Below, piece after piece: positions 44,176 to 56,174 of a DNA stretch of 64,000 bases. The stretch's first letter is position 1. Each line of letters begins with the position of its first letter. The notes under the pieces are model-generated. The model saw only the letters and a list, made by a program, of their open reading frames with translations. It did no database searches and was not told where the DNA came from. The stretch is from Costus lasius (Eukaryota; Streptophyta; Magnoliopsida; Zingiberales; Costaceae). The stretch lies in contig CM050449.1 of the NCBI GenBank assembly GCA_027563935.2, positions 82,119,178 through 82,183,177 on the forward strand, given 5' to 3'. The position numbers and the translations under genes are program-made.

Positions 44176-47100
44176 GGGCTTGAAGGAATAACACCAAGTT
44201 CCTGAACGAACTTACGAATCCACACTGCCTCCTTAGATGCTTCTGAGGCTGCAACATACTCGGCTTCTGTTGTGGAATCAGCAACAATTGATTGTTTGAA
44301 ACTCTTCCACACCACTGCTCCTCCATTCAAGCTAAAAACATAGCCTGATTGCGATCGGAAATCATCCTAGTCAGATTGGAACGAAGCGTCAGTATATCCT
44401 TCAATACTGAGTTCTTCCTGACCTCCATAAATCAAGAAAATATCTTTGGTCCTCCGAAGATATTTCAAAATGTTCTTGACTGCAATCCAGTGTGCCTTCC
44501 CTGGATTACTTTGGAATCGACTGGTCACGCTTGACCCGTAAGCGACGTCTGGGCGAGTACACAACATTGCATACATAATGGACCCAATAGCCGAAGCATA
44601 AGGCGTATTGTCCATTTCATCTTTCTCAGACTGTGTTTGAGGACACTGGCTCTTAGAAAGATTCAGACCATGTCTGACTGGAAGATATCCTCTTTTAGAA
44701 TTTTCTAAATGGAATCTCTCCAGGACTTTATCGATCTAAGTACTCTGGCACAGCCCGAGAAGCCTCTTAGATCTATCTCTGTAGATCTTCACACCTAATA
44801 CATAGGCAGCTTCTCCTAAATCTTTCATCTGGAAACATTTTCTTAACCATGCCTTGACGGCATGCAGTTCAGGAATATCGTTTCCAATGATTAAGATATC
44901 ATCGATGTAGAGGACTAGGAAAATAATCACGCTCCCACTAAACCTCTTATATACACACGGGTCATCTTCATTTTTGATGAAACCAAATTCACAGATTGAT
45001 TCATCAAAACGAATATTCCAGCTTCTCGATGCTTGCTTAAGTCCATAAATGGACTTCTTTAATTTGCATATTTTATGACGATCTGATGGATTGGTGAAAC
45101 CTTCAGGTTGTGTCATATACACATCCTGTTCTAGTTTTCCATTAAGGAAAGCGGTCTTCACATCCATTTGCCAGATCTCATAATCATAATATGCTGCTAT
45201 CGCGAGAATAATCCGAATAGACTTGAACATGGCTACTGGAGAGAAAGTTTCATCATAATCTATCCCGTAGATTTGTTTGAAACCTTTCGCAACTAGCCTG
45301 CCTTTATAGGTAACCACGTTACCATCCATGTCAATCTTCTTCTTGAAGATCCACTTACAGCCTATAGGGATTACTCCCGGAGGCGGATCAACCAAATCCC
45401 AGACTTGGTTATCTGACATGGAGTCCATCTCGGCTCGTATAGCTTCAAGCCATCTTGCTGATTCCGGTCCACTGACCGCATCCGCATAAGTGAGGGGTTC
45501 ATCATCAATGATGTAGACTCCGTCATAACGCTCAGGCTGTCGACGAATCCTTCCCGATCTTCGCGGTTCCCGTGATATCTGAGCCTCAGGTTGAACATCA
45601 ACCTGTTCTATTGGCTTAGTCTCATCCAACTGAGTTTGACTACTTTGTCCTTCTTCTGGATTTTCATCCAGCTTTATTTCTCTCCCACTGGCCTCTTGCA
45701 GACGAAATTCCTTCTCAAGAAAAATAGCCGTACGAGCAACAAATACTTTGTTCTCTTTGGGATCGTAGAAATAATAACCCTTAGTTTCTTTAGGGTAACC
45801 GACAAAGATACATTTATCAGATCTGCTCTCCAGTTTCCCAGAGGCGAGCTTTTTGACATAAGCCTCGCAACCCCAGATTTTGATAAATGTCAAGCTCGGC
45901 TGTTTCCCATACCATAACTCATATGGTGTCTTTGAAACGGCCTTGGATGGCACTCGGTTTAGTACCTTTGCCGCTGTTTCCAGTGCAAATCCCCAAAAGG
46001 AGTAAGGTAGAGTAGCCTGACTCATCATAGAACGAACCATATCCAGTAAGGTTCTATTTCTCCTCTCGGACACACCATTCCATTGTGGTGTTCCTGGCGG
46101 AGTGAGCTGTGAGATAATCCCACACTCCTTCAGATAGTCAGTAAACTCTCGACTCAAGTATTCTCCACCTCGATCTGAGCGAAGTGCCTTGATATTTCGG
46201 CCTAGCTGATTTTGTACTTCATTTTTGAACTCTTTGAACTTGTCAAAAGATTCACTTTTATGTCTCATCAGGTAGACATAACCATATCTACTGAAATCAT
46301 CAGTAAAGGTAATGAAGTATGAATAGCCACCTCTGGCATGTTTACTAAATGGCCCACACACATCACTATGAATGAGGTCAAGTAAACCTGAAGCCCTTTG
46401 ACCTTTGTTAAGAAAAGGAGCTTTCGTCATTTTGCCCATTAAACAAGACTTGCATGTATCAAGCTCCTCATAGGAGAATGATCCCAGCAGTCCATGGTCA
46501 TGCAACCGCTTAATGCGCTTCTTGTTAATGTGGCCTAAACGCCTATGCCATAGCAAGGTGCTGTCATCAGCATACTTGGCTTTCTTATTATCAATTTGTT
46601 GTACAGAACATTCCATGTCCAACATGAATAACCCATTGTTAATTGACCCAGTAGCATAAACAATATTATCTAATGAAATACAACACTTTAAAGTTTTGCA
46701 TTCAAAGGAAAACCCTTTCCTGACAAGAGCAGGAATAGAGATAATATTCTTAGTTATGCTCGGTACAAAATAACAATTGTCCAGTTCTAATACATAACCA
46801 GATGGTAAAAAGATGTAATATTGTCCTACAGCAACAGCAGCAACTCGTGCCCCGTTTCCAACTCGTAGGTCCACCTCATGCTGTCCCACCTGTCTTCTTC
46901 TCTTGAGTTCCTGTACATTTGAACAAATGTGAACTCCACATGCAGTGTCCAACACCCATGAAATAGAAGAAGAAGATATCATGACTTCAGTCACAAAAAT
47001 ACCTGAGCTAGAAGTGAAAGGCTTGCTTCCCTTCTTATCTCCTTGGAGCGCTTTACAGTCCTTCTTCCAGTGACCCAGCTGGCCACAATGGAAACATCTG

Positions 47101-47297
47101 TATTCCTTCGACCGCTTGATCTTTTGTTTCAGAGCCTTGTTGTAGCTCTTGACAGGGGCTTTGCCCTTCTTCCCCTTCTTCTTATTCCTGGAAGGAATCA
47201 TCAAGACAGAGGATGAAGGCTTTCCCTTTTCAAGAGTCTGCTCTGTAGTATAGAGCATGTTCAGTAACTCTACTGGGGTACAGTCGATCTTGTTCAT
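44176..47297 (-). pseudogene. C4 pol (protease, integrase, RT, partial RNase H), broken
   Basis: The main open stretch of 853 codons runs from 47297 to 44736. It contains the gag end with the knuckle CFHCGQLGHWKKDC, the protease motif LDTACGVH, the integrase zinc region (HRRLGH...CKSC), the catalytic segments LRSDRGGEY and VSERRNR, and RT with YIDD (LYIDDILIIGND) where C1 has YVDD. A stop at 44736-44738 (a tyrosine codon in C1) interrupts RT. The frame continues to another stop at 44367-44369 within GYTDASFQSD (aspartate in C1). RNase H reads on to about 44180 (RKFVQELGVIPSS) and is cut there, so its last third is missing. Confidence 0.9.
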
Positions 47298-47812
47298 ATT
47301 AAAATTAATGATGAACGATCGAAAGAGGCCGGGAGAGACTGCAGGATAATGTCTACAACAAGCTCCTGATTGATGGTGTGTCCCAGTTTCTCTAGAGCCT
47401 CTTTGTACCCAATCATCTTGAGTACGCGAGCTCCCACTGGACTCCCTTCAGTCAGTTTGCTCTGAAAGAAAAGTTTTGTCAAGTTATAGCGTTCAGTCCT
47501 TGCCTGTGCAGCATACAGAATCTTGAGATTTGCTATAATTTCAATAGCAGATAAATCCTCATGCTGACGCTGAAGCTCTGGCGTCATAGACGCAAGCATA
47601 AGGCAAGCGACATCAATGCTATCATTGACATGCTTCTCATAAGCATCCCGAACCGCCCTTGCGGCGTTCGCAGCGGGTTGAGGCGGTATTGCCGTCTCAA
47701 GGACATACAGTTTCCTCTCAGCCTTAAGAACAATCTTAAGGTGTCCGTACCAGTCTGAGAAGTTTGGCCCAGCAAACTTCTCCCTTTCCAGTAAGGATCG
47801 CACATTGAACGC
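47294..47812 (-). pseudogene. gag: C4 gag N-terminal part, start codon lost and frameshifted
   Basis: Aligns with C1 gag residues from RSLLEREKFAGPNFSDW to QELVVDIILQSLPASF. The place of the C1 ATG (ATGAGC) reads ACAGCG here, so the natural start is gone; a GTG at 47803 is the nearest in-frame alternative. A frameshift at about 47310-47330 (in the PPSFDAF region of C1) moves the chain out of the frame of the following 853-codon stretch. Confidence 0.88.
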
Positions 47813-49588
47813 TGTGGTGTTCGTTGCTATAGTAATCTACAACATTGCAAGAACAACAAGGTCAGTATCAATGTTAGAATCAATCCAGGACTTAAGAATG
47901 ATTCTTTTCTCACTATTTTATCTGACTGAAAAATCCATTAAAACAGTCCGAAAGAGTAACACTCTTTTAGTGAGATGGGATCCAGATTTCATACTTGGTC
48001 TCTGCGTCCCGCTCAGGCGAGATAAGATGCACAGAGAGTACAAGCACTAATCACCGGTAGGCTATCCATGCCAATCGCCAACCCGTGCGATTCCCCTTCA
48101 TCTAGGAAATCCAGAAGACTGTGCCAACTGAGTTGGTACAACACAGTCTCTGATTCCACAGATGGCTGCCTCCATATAGCTAACATATGCTCAATATGTA
48201 GCCCACATGGTCAAGCTGACCTGACCTACTCCCTGGACCACCACGTGCTATGCTGAGCAACGAGAAGCGATAAATCCCTTCTCTGTAACACGCAGGTGTA
48301 ATCACACACCGTCTGAAGATAGATGGGCGTGCCCACTGAGTGGGTACAACACGGCCCCAACGATAGTCAGAACAGTGAGGTTTCACGTCAGAAGGCTTAC
48401 GTGCTTGATATTTAACGTTGGATTTTAACGGTCCTTTTATCTTCTTACTATCATGCATATCCTATGGCGATAGCAGAAAGATAAAACATGCAGGTGCTAA
48501 AATTACTTAAAATAGTAAATTGAAAGCACGATGATCTTATGTGGTAAACGCCCATTAAACCTAAGTAAAACCCTAGTTTTACACAAGTCTTCACTTGAGC
48601 TCTTCATGGGTCTCTTGCATCTCATCAGGCCCAGTCCGGGCCCAAGCGCCCTCTGCAGCTCAGATGCGCCCACCAGACTGGTTGCGCCTGTCCTAGAGTC
48701 GAACTCTAGACCTCCCACCTGGTCAAGCCACTTGCTGCAAGCGCCTCTGCCATGTGTGCTCTGTGCTCATGTCTGATTAAATTACATTTTAATCTATCTA
48801 GACATGATTTGACTCGCAGGTCAATTACACATTGTCATAAATTGAAATGTGATTCGCAGATCACAATAATAATTTACAATTAATCCAGGCACGCAGGCCC
48901 CAGCACAGCACACAATTTAGGGCAGCCCACATAAGATGAAATAAACATCCAAGCATGTTATAACATACAAACATGTGATCCAATCATCTTAACAGAAAAT
49001 AAAATTTTGAAAACCCCATGGCATCAATTTTATTTCCTTATGAGCCCTACTACCTTACAACGGTCCATTAATAGGGATCCACTCATCAGACCTAGTCAGA
49101 CCCACTGCCCTTGCATGCACCAAGTCATAACTGACTTGCGTTGACCTCATGGTCAACAATGCATGCCTTAAGGGCCGAACGTCCCACATGATTTCTGGCA
49201 AGCGGGTGTGACCCCGGGCCTTAATCATGATCGTTCACTGGTCGCCTCGATCAGACATCGCTACACGCCCTTCTGCAGTCGACCTATAGCCACCTGATGC
49301 TTGCGCATAGGTGCTATCTGGTCGACCCATCTAGGCTGTCAGATGGTCTGATCAGACTGTTGGGTCCAGACTAGACTGATGACTTCAACCCTAGTAACCC
49401 GTCTAAGTGTTTCAAGTAGGCGCCAGATAGATCTATGTGAAGGGCGCGCAAGATGTTAAATTTTGGTAAAAACAATTTTCAACATGCATCATGCGCAAGT
49501 TTCATATGAAAGAAACATGTAGATCTACTCATAAAATAAACATGGATCACACAAAACAAAGCGATCATATAGTTCATACCAGAACCAA
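47813..49588 (-). other. C4 leader with the stem-loops seen in C1
   Basis: About 1.8 kb between gag and primer site, as in C1. It carries the twin stems at 48124-48136 (CCAACTGAGTTGG) and 48332-48344 (CCCACTGAGTGGG), and the gag-proximal stem-loop at 48000-48036 with outer arms CTCTG/CAGAG. No coding sequence is recognised. Confidence 0.7.
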
Positions 49589-49600
49589 CCTCTGATACCA
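49589..49600 (-). other. Primer binding site of C4 (tRNA-Met)
   Basis: The minus strand reads TGGTATCAGAGG, two bases inside the 5' LTR. It matches the tRNA-Met primer site with a change at the last base. Confidence 0.88.
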
Positions 49601-49602
49601 AT

Positions 49603-51256
49603 TGTAAGAGAGAAACCCTAAGTAGGCGCATATAAAAATTTTTTCTAGGGTTTCATGAAGATCGCATAAAGGCATGAATATATGATCAACTTAAGAATTT
49701 GCCAAAATCAAATAAAAGATCATACCATAGCCATGATTGGATGGCGACTTGGAAGAAGAAGGCGACATGGCTTTCCTCCAAAGTGGACGCACACAAAGGT
49801 GATGATGGCTTCCTCCTTGCGCGTTAACCTTGTGCTAGCAAAGACGCCAAGATCCCCTAATCGAATGGAGGAGATGAGATGTTAATCTTGCTGGCCGAAA
49901 GCTCTCTCCTTCTCTTCCTCTTTCGTATCTCCAAGACACACACACGAGAGGAAAAACTTCAAGCGAGAGAGAGGGAGGCGTTTAGGCGTTATCCAACGTG
50001 GGAACGCTTCACGGGTTTCCAAAAATAGAAAGCCATCAAGCCATGCGCTCACGTTTCTAACCAAAACGCTTTCTCACAATGAACCATGCGTTCACTTATG
50101 TGAACCGGTTCTTTTGCATTTGGTTCAAAGACCAAACCGAACCAAGCCATGATCTAGATCTCATATGAACCAAATGGCTCAAGATCTAACCATACATCTC
50201 TTGATGCTCTTGATCTCACCGATCAAGCATCAATTCCCTCGATCGAAGCTTACCGATCTCAAGCCCTAATCAATCAAACATGATCAGACCAGATCTCACT
50301 TCCAATCAGAGTTTAAACTCCTATTAAACTGAATCAGAACAATTCAGTCCACACGATCTGACATAAGTAAGCCATATCATCAAATTGTGCGACCCTAAGG
50401 GTTTCCTTTAAATGTCGGTAACGATAACTTACGTTATCACGAACAGACAGGGGTATCTAGCAACACATCACTGTCTCCCGATATAAAGGAAAGAGTCTTC
50501 CAAGACTACACCCAAACCATAGCACAAGTGTGAACCCAAGTCACATGACATATGTGTTTCCTTTGCCACTGGATGTTCTTATTAGACAAGCGTGTCAAGC
50601 CTGTAATTCCAATATGATGAGAGTGGTTAGATCAGATGAACATAGTCATCTGGGTATGGCCATACACTTTCTCAACCATCTCATCCAGGGGGCCCCTTTA
50701 GAACATCACACTCCAAACAAGGAGAAGGCAATCCTATATCTATCACTAGTGCCCTAACATGACTCATGTTCATTATCCAAAATAATCTATAACCATTATA
50801 TTTCAAATGATATTGAACTACCTCAAGACAATGCCAATCATCATTTAGAAACACAAGTGATCTCAAGTCAGAGGAAATATGCCACTTGCTTGCATATAAG
50901 GATTATTCACATTGTGACAAGCAATTGAATATCCTAAGTAGGGTCTGTCCAGTACATCCAATGTACCTATGAGTCTACATCTTATTCCATGCTCGAAGCA
51001 TCCTATAAGATTAGAACACATATTAGTCTCAATCATATCAAGGGTGTCTCATGTTCACCAAGATATCTCGACTAAAGACATTTCTGCATGTCAGCTAAGC
51101 TGAACACAATTGAGACATTATTCAGTAGTATACATGTAGCAGCAGATAATGTAACAACCTGAATAACAACCATTGCCTTTATAAACATAGAGTTTATACA
51201 TGATACTGATAACAACCCAAGGCCTCAAACATTAGCCTTAAGGGCATACCCCAACA
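49603..51256 (-). repeat. 5' LTR of C4
   Basis: On the plus strand it starts TGTAAGAGAGAAACC and ends GCATACCCCAACA at 51256. It aligns in inverse orientation with the C1 LTRs with many substitutions and an altered end. The bases after it (TCTTC) belong to a Gypsy protease fragment, so C4 is inserted in a Gypsy element. Confidence 0.88.
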
Positions 51257-51530
51257 TCTTCCCCCATCTCTAAAACCACAAAGTCTGCTGGAATGAAATA
51301 CTTACCTACCTGAATTGGAACATCCTATAGAATTCCTATAGGATACTTAACGATCAGCGAGCTATAGAAAAATAGATGTCAACTTTGGCTCCCCCATGTC
51401 CAGTCTCCTACAAACAGATAAAGACATTAGATTCACACTAGCCTCAAGATCACATAAGGCTCCATCAAAAGCCATATCTCCAATCAAGCAAGGTATAGAG
51501 AAGCTACCTGGATCCTTTAATTAGATTGAT
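51257..51530 (-). pseudogene. Gypsy protease fragment interrupted by C4
   Basis: The minus strand matches the G1 protease region at about 4740-5010. GGATCCAGGTAGCTTCTCTATACC-like sequence (written here only as a description of 51495-51515) leads into the stretch preceding the DLGAS site and then the CCTATAGGAATTC-type region after it. Several positions are mutated and the piece is too short and damaged to be functional. It is cut at 51530 by unrelated sequence. Confidence 0.7.
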
Positions 51531-51842
51531 AATCATAGTGAAATGGTTATTGAGCTAATTAAATTTGAGGATGAGCTACTTAAAGAGAACATCCTATAAC
51601 ATAAAGTAGATTTCTTTTTGACAATCCTATATAATTTAACTCACGTTGTTAGCATAACTTTTGGAAATTTCATTCTGGTGAAACCTGATTTGACTATAAC
51701 TTTGCCTTAATTTGCTTTCTATACAGTGCTTCCTAATAGTAAAATTGCCTGTATTATGCGATCATGATTAAATTGGTACTTAATTTTTGAGTTCCTATGA
51801 GATTGATATTTTTATTAATTCAACTAACTGTACAGTTGTGGC
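51531..51842. other. Unassigned 312-bp stretch, its end resembling a diverged Gypsy LTR terminus
   Basis: No ORF. The last 90 bases (GATTAAATTGGTACTTAATT ... CTGTACAGTTGTGGCA) resemble the start of the window (GATTGATTAGTCGGTACTTG ... CTGTGCACTTGCGG), so both may be ends of the same diverged Gypsy LTR family. The rest is not recognised. Confidence 0.35.
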
Positions 51843-52178
51843 ATGTGTTCCATATTTTGTTCCATATTTTGTTCTTTTTCATTTGCAAATGTGTTTTATG
51901 GGAAGGGTACCTTGTGCAATGGATTATATGTCTTAGACATGGATAACTCTATATGTAACATAAATCATAAAAGGATCAAACTGAGTGGTTCAGTTGGTGC
52001 GTACCTTCGGCATTGTCAATTAGCCCATATAAACAAGAATCGCATTCAACAACTCCATGCAAATGGATTGTTAGATTCAACCTCCTTGGAGGAGTTTGAT
52101 ACTTATGAGCCTTGTTTATTAGGGAAGATGACAAAAGCGCCCTTCACTAAGATTGGTGAGAGGGCAGGAGGCTTCTAG
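51843..52178 (+). pseudogene. Copia GAG-pre-integrase fragment, plus strand, fused to a Gypsy LTR
   Basis: An open stretch of about 110 codons matching the C3 protein at 41580-41921 (minus strand there). It reads KGTLCNGLYVLDMDNSIC, INKNRIQQLHANGLLDS and EPCLLGKMTKAPFTK, the zinc-binding start of a Copia integrase; it has lost some of the metal-binding residues. It stops at 52178, where Gypsy LTR sequence begins. It is far from any other plus-strand Copia sequence, so it looks like a captured or recombined fragment and not part of an element in place. Confidence 0.8.
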
Positions 52179-53444
52179 TCAAATTGAAGCCCGATTTTTG
52201 CGCGAATGATTGTGGACGATTTAGACCACCAAATCAAGATCTGTAAAAGGAAAATACTCTAGAGAACAAGCGCAACACGAACACATCGGAAGCCCCAATT
52301 TTGATCCATCACTGAGAGAGAAATCATGATCTTCACCACCACCCTAGGTTTCGCCACCAGGAAGCATACAATGGATCTCCGGCCGCAAAATTTGAAGGGA
52401 AGCTGCGTCTGGGAGAGGAGAGCATACTCCAGAAGTTTCAGAGCAAAAGGAGATCGATTGGAGGAGAAATCAATGAAAGAAGCATTGCCGCTACTTTTCA
52501 TCGCGTGTTTTGGAGCAAAATTATGGCTGTAATTTTCATTACAGCCGTGTTGTTAGTAGAACTTCCTCTTTCTCTTCGATTTCTGATCCTTTGAAATTAT
52601 AGATTATTGTAATTCTTCAACCATGCTAGCTTAAACACTTTTTGGGATATGGGGGTGTAATCCCCTTAATTTTGAATGACTAGATAATTTTTATTTCGTT
52701 AGGGAACTCATGTTATGATAATTCTGCTTAAGTGATGATTGCCTTGAATTCTTTTTAGTTTCATATTATCAGCATGTTTTGGAGTTTTTGTGTTATGGAC
52801 TGAAAAGTTACTTGCAAGAACTTGGAACCCTAGAATCATGATTTAGGAACTCATCGTAAGAAATTAGGTTTGTTCTTATTTCTAGATTTTAGAAGTATAT
52901 TGTCTTGTTGATAATCTGATCTAGGAATAATTATTGAATTAAACATGAAGATATTATAAGAAATTAAGTATCGAATCGTTGGAGAACCTTAAGTAGAACC
53001 TGTGAAACTAAAGTATGAAAATATTTAGTTTTCACTTGAGATGATTGACATAGAGATTGGATGCATGAAAGTGATCTTTGATTTCTTTGTCAATGATTTA
53101 CTTATCTTTAACATTGAATCAATCTTGTGCGAAAGTGAGGATTGATTCTTTGTATATTGTCTGCACGAAAGCGAGATGATTTCTTAATGAAGTAAATTAT
53201 ATCTTTATCATAATAAGAGTGGACTGACAATGTGTTTATTTCCTTCTAGTCATAGAAACTAAGGTGGATGAACCCCTAGTCCTAGTTTCTCTCTCTGATT
53301 TTGTGTTCTTACCGAATTTTACTTACATCACATTCGATTGCCTAGCTAATAAGAAATCAATTCTTTGGTACTTGGCAAACAAGGTCTTTGTGGTTCGATA
53401 TCTTAATTATTACTTCGAGTATCCTTGCACTTGCGGACACAACA
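52179..53444 (+). repeat. Gypsy LTR fragment (3' two-thirds), plus strand
   Basis: It begins with the GATTTTTGCGCGA block equivalent to 1500 in G1. It then follows the G1 LTR through the CATGCTAGCTTAAAC block, the CGAAAGTGA words and the final CACTTGCGGACACAACA, ending at 53444. The first 580 bases of a normal LTR, including the main TTACGG cluster, are missing. The next bases (CAAGTCCCAAAG) continue a Copia leader, so the LTR was inserted there. Confidence 0.8.
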
Positions 53445-54085
53445 CAAGTCCCAAAGACTAGACCTAGCCGCCACTAAGAACTTTGTCCATGCTCGGCTTC
53501 AAGGTCCTCCAATCCAAGGGATAGCTCTCAAACCCTAGAAGCACCTCTAGGAAAACCTAGAAGCACTCCAAGAGCGGCAACAAGGGGCTTGACTATGACC
53601 ACAACACCATGCACAAGCAAGATACCTATCTCATGCTTTTCTATATGCTCATGAAAAACATAAAATCTGAATTTTAATTTTTTTCATCAAAACATGTTTC
53701 TTTTCCTCAAACTCTTATGATAAATCCTTTGGTTCTTTGTTTCTCTCAGGAGTCTACAAGTGGCATACTGGTTGCCCTTCTTGCAATCCCTAACTTGCTA
53801 AGATTAGGGCAATCACCCAGTCCATAGCCCATAATCTCAACAAGTCTCTCATGATGGGTCTATCCCACCATGAGAGGAGAAATTATTTCTTCCACATATG
53901 GGTCTGTCCCACCATGTGAAGAAAGCAGAAGAACCAAAAGAACTCGAATAGAGGATAGGAATAAGAAACCTATAATTTTTCCTACTTTAGGAAAACCATG
54001 AGCCACATGCAAATTTTAATGAAAAATACATATGACATTTGAGCATACAAGAAAGCAATAAACACCGTTTGAGTCTCGCAAGTCC
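53445..54085 (-). other. C5 leader (partial), minus strand, with twin stems
   Basis: Non-coding leader between the C5 primer site and the Gypsy LTR fragment. It shares a stretch with the C3 leader (CCCAAAGAC, TAGCTCTCAAACCCTAG). Two stems TGGGTCTATCCCA (53855-53867) and TGGGTCTGTCCCA (53899-53911) lie 31 bases apart, in a repeated CAT-ATGGG...CCATG context. Confidence 0.6.
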
Positions 54086-54096
54086 CTCTGATACCA
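54086..54096 (-). other. Primer binding site of C5 (tRNA-Met)
   Basis: The minus strand reads TGGTATCAGAG, one base inside the LTR start at 54098. It defines C5 as a minus-strand element whose 5' LTR is the one that follows. Confidence 0.85.
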
Positions 54097-54097
54097 C

Positions 54098-56174
54098 TGT
54101 TGGGAAACCCCGGGGATTTAAAAATTTTACATACAAACACAGATACATACAGTGGAAGCAAATCCACGAAACAAGCCAGTCGCAAAATCCCAATGGATCG
54201 ATTCAAGCGAGGGGGTCGACACGGTGAGTAAGAGATAGTACCTCAAAGCAATAGATGGAGAAGATGATATAGGTGCCCAAGTCTTCGCCCTCTGCAGTCT
54301 CACACACAACCAATACTTGAGTTTTCTTTTTCCACACCCGGTGCTAGCCTCGGGAAGAAGATCCACGCCAAGGGAGAGTTCTCCAATCCACTTGCGCCAC
54401 CACAAAGGAGGGATGCTCCAGGGAGGAAGAGGAAGAGAGGATGCCGCCAAGCTTTCTTACTCCTGCACCAAGGAAGGGAAGGAGGAAGCAAGGTGCCCAT
54501 GGCTTGATGGAAGAAGAGTTCTAAAGATCCCCTAGCTTGCGCCCGCTTTGTTGTCCACGCCTCCAAGAAATTGTGTGTATCAAGAGGGGTCAGCTAGGGC
54601 TTGTTTTCTAGGAGCAAAGGGCAGTTAGCGTTAATTGGAAGGTGTAGGTGATTAGGGCTTTGATTAAGGAGTTTAATCAATCAATTATCTTGATTGATTC
54701 CTCAATACCTTATGCTCCTAGGCCTTGCCTAATCAAGCCTATACCATATGCACCAATCACTTTCTTAATGAAGCAAGCTTACCATCCATGCGCCAAGACC
54801 AAGTCAAGGCATGATGGAAGTTTTCCTAATGAGGCTTGGGCGCAAGTCCTAATCCAATTAGGACTCTAATTATGTCAATAATCAGCCCCACTTGCACCCA
54901 TCATATATGTCAATCAATATCTCAAGTGATTAAATCAAATCCTAATCCAAATTAATCATTTGGAAGATACTAATCATGGAATAGGCGCAAATCCTAGTCC
55001 AACTAGGACTCAACATGCGCCTACCTCATTAATCCTTCCCCATTATACCCTTTAGCCAATTTAACTCTTCATTACAACTTATTAGAAAGCCCCATTGGGT
55101 AATGGGCCTAGCCCAAACTTCATTATGCATGTTAACTAAGCCATTGGATCCAATCCAATGTAACACAAGATCAAATGAGGCTAACCAAGGTTAATATTGG
55201 TCAATATGCCAAAAATGAAGTTTGGTTCCAATAAATTTCTTCCATCTCATCAGGCCCATTGGCACTGATAAAATCTCCCAAATAGATCCGAGTTATGAAA
55301 TAAATTGATCTGAAGGCTATCCGATCAATATGAAAACTTGAGCATCAAGGTGTGCGACCCTGTAGGTTCCTCTGACATTGGCAGTGATGAACTTAGGTCA
55401 TCACAAGCAGTGAGTGGCATCTAGCAGTGCATCGCTGCTAGCCAAGTCTTTGGAATGGATATCAACATCGATATCCCCATCATCGCAACAAGGCACCGAT
55501 GCATTACAGTCCCTTTACCAAACTGATATCCGATTGGACAAGTGTGTCACCACTTGTTTTCACCCAATCTCATGGTCATGACTAAATCAGGTTCTCACCT
55601 GGGTATGGCCATACACTTTCAGTCATAGAACCATAGGGGGACCCATGGATATCAAGCTTCAAGCAAATCTTGTATCTGTTCATTGACCTTCTCATATGGG
55701 TCATGACATGCTCAATGATAACCATTATGACCTCCCAACTACGGTGAGGTGTTAGATTGTATCAAAGCATGTCCCTAACCATATTGAAGAATCAATGACC
55801 TTAAGTCAAAGGATCAATACATCTCCTGCCACCAGTGAGGTTAATTCATGACACCAAGTTAGAGCCTCACTGTGGGTTGGTCTAGTATATCTACCACTAA
55901 TATGCCCATATGTCTGCGTTAGCACCTTGTGCCTAACTAGCCCATATACCAGTCTCACATATACCGAGCTATCCCATATCCACTCAGGTACTTGACTAGG
56001 GATAGAGTTTGAGTACAGATACAATCTGTCTCCAGGGATATTATTATGTAAGCACATAGTCGCAGATGTAAACATTACACAATAATAACAATGCCAGAAT
56101 GATATATAAAATATCAATATCAAATAGTACATAAGTAAGACCATCAACTTCTCCTAAGGGCATATACACCAACA
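54098..56174 (-). repeat. 5' LTR of C5
   Basis: On the plus strand it runs from TGTTGGGAAACCCC to GCATATACACCAACA, 2077 bp. It is the only uninterrupted LTR of the C2/C3/C5 family in the window and serves as a guide for the split ones. Its right end breaks into the RT of G3, with CTCAT (56175-56179) as the presumed target-site copy. A minus-strand frame at 54127-54566 is LTR leader and is not called. Confidence 0.87.

Larger units (their letters stand above)
44176..51256 (-). mobile_element. C4: Ty1/Copia element related to C1, minus strand, 3' end lost
   Basis: Reading leftwards: 5' LTR (49603-51256), primer site, leader, gag-pol, ending inside RNase H at about 44180 where it joins the C3 leader. 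The protein is close to C1 along its whole length, so the two belong to one family, but the LTR ends differ (C4 ends in TCTCTTACA, C1 in ACTCTTCA). It carries at least one frameshift, two nonsense changes and loss of the gag ATG. The missing 3' LTR hides any target duplication. Confidence 0.88.
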
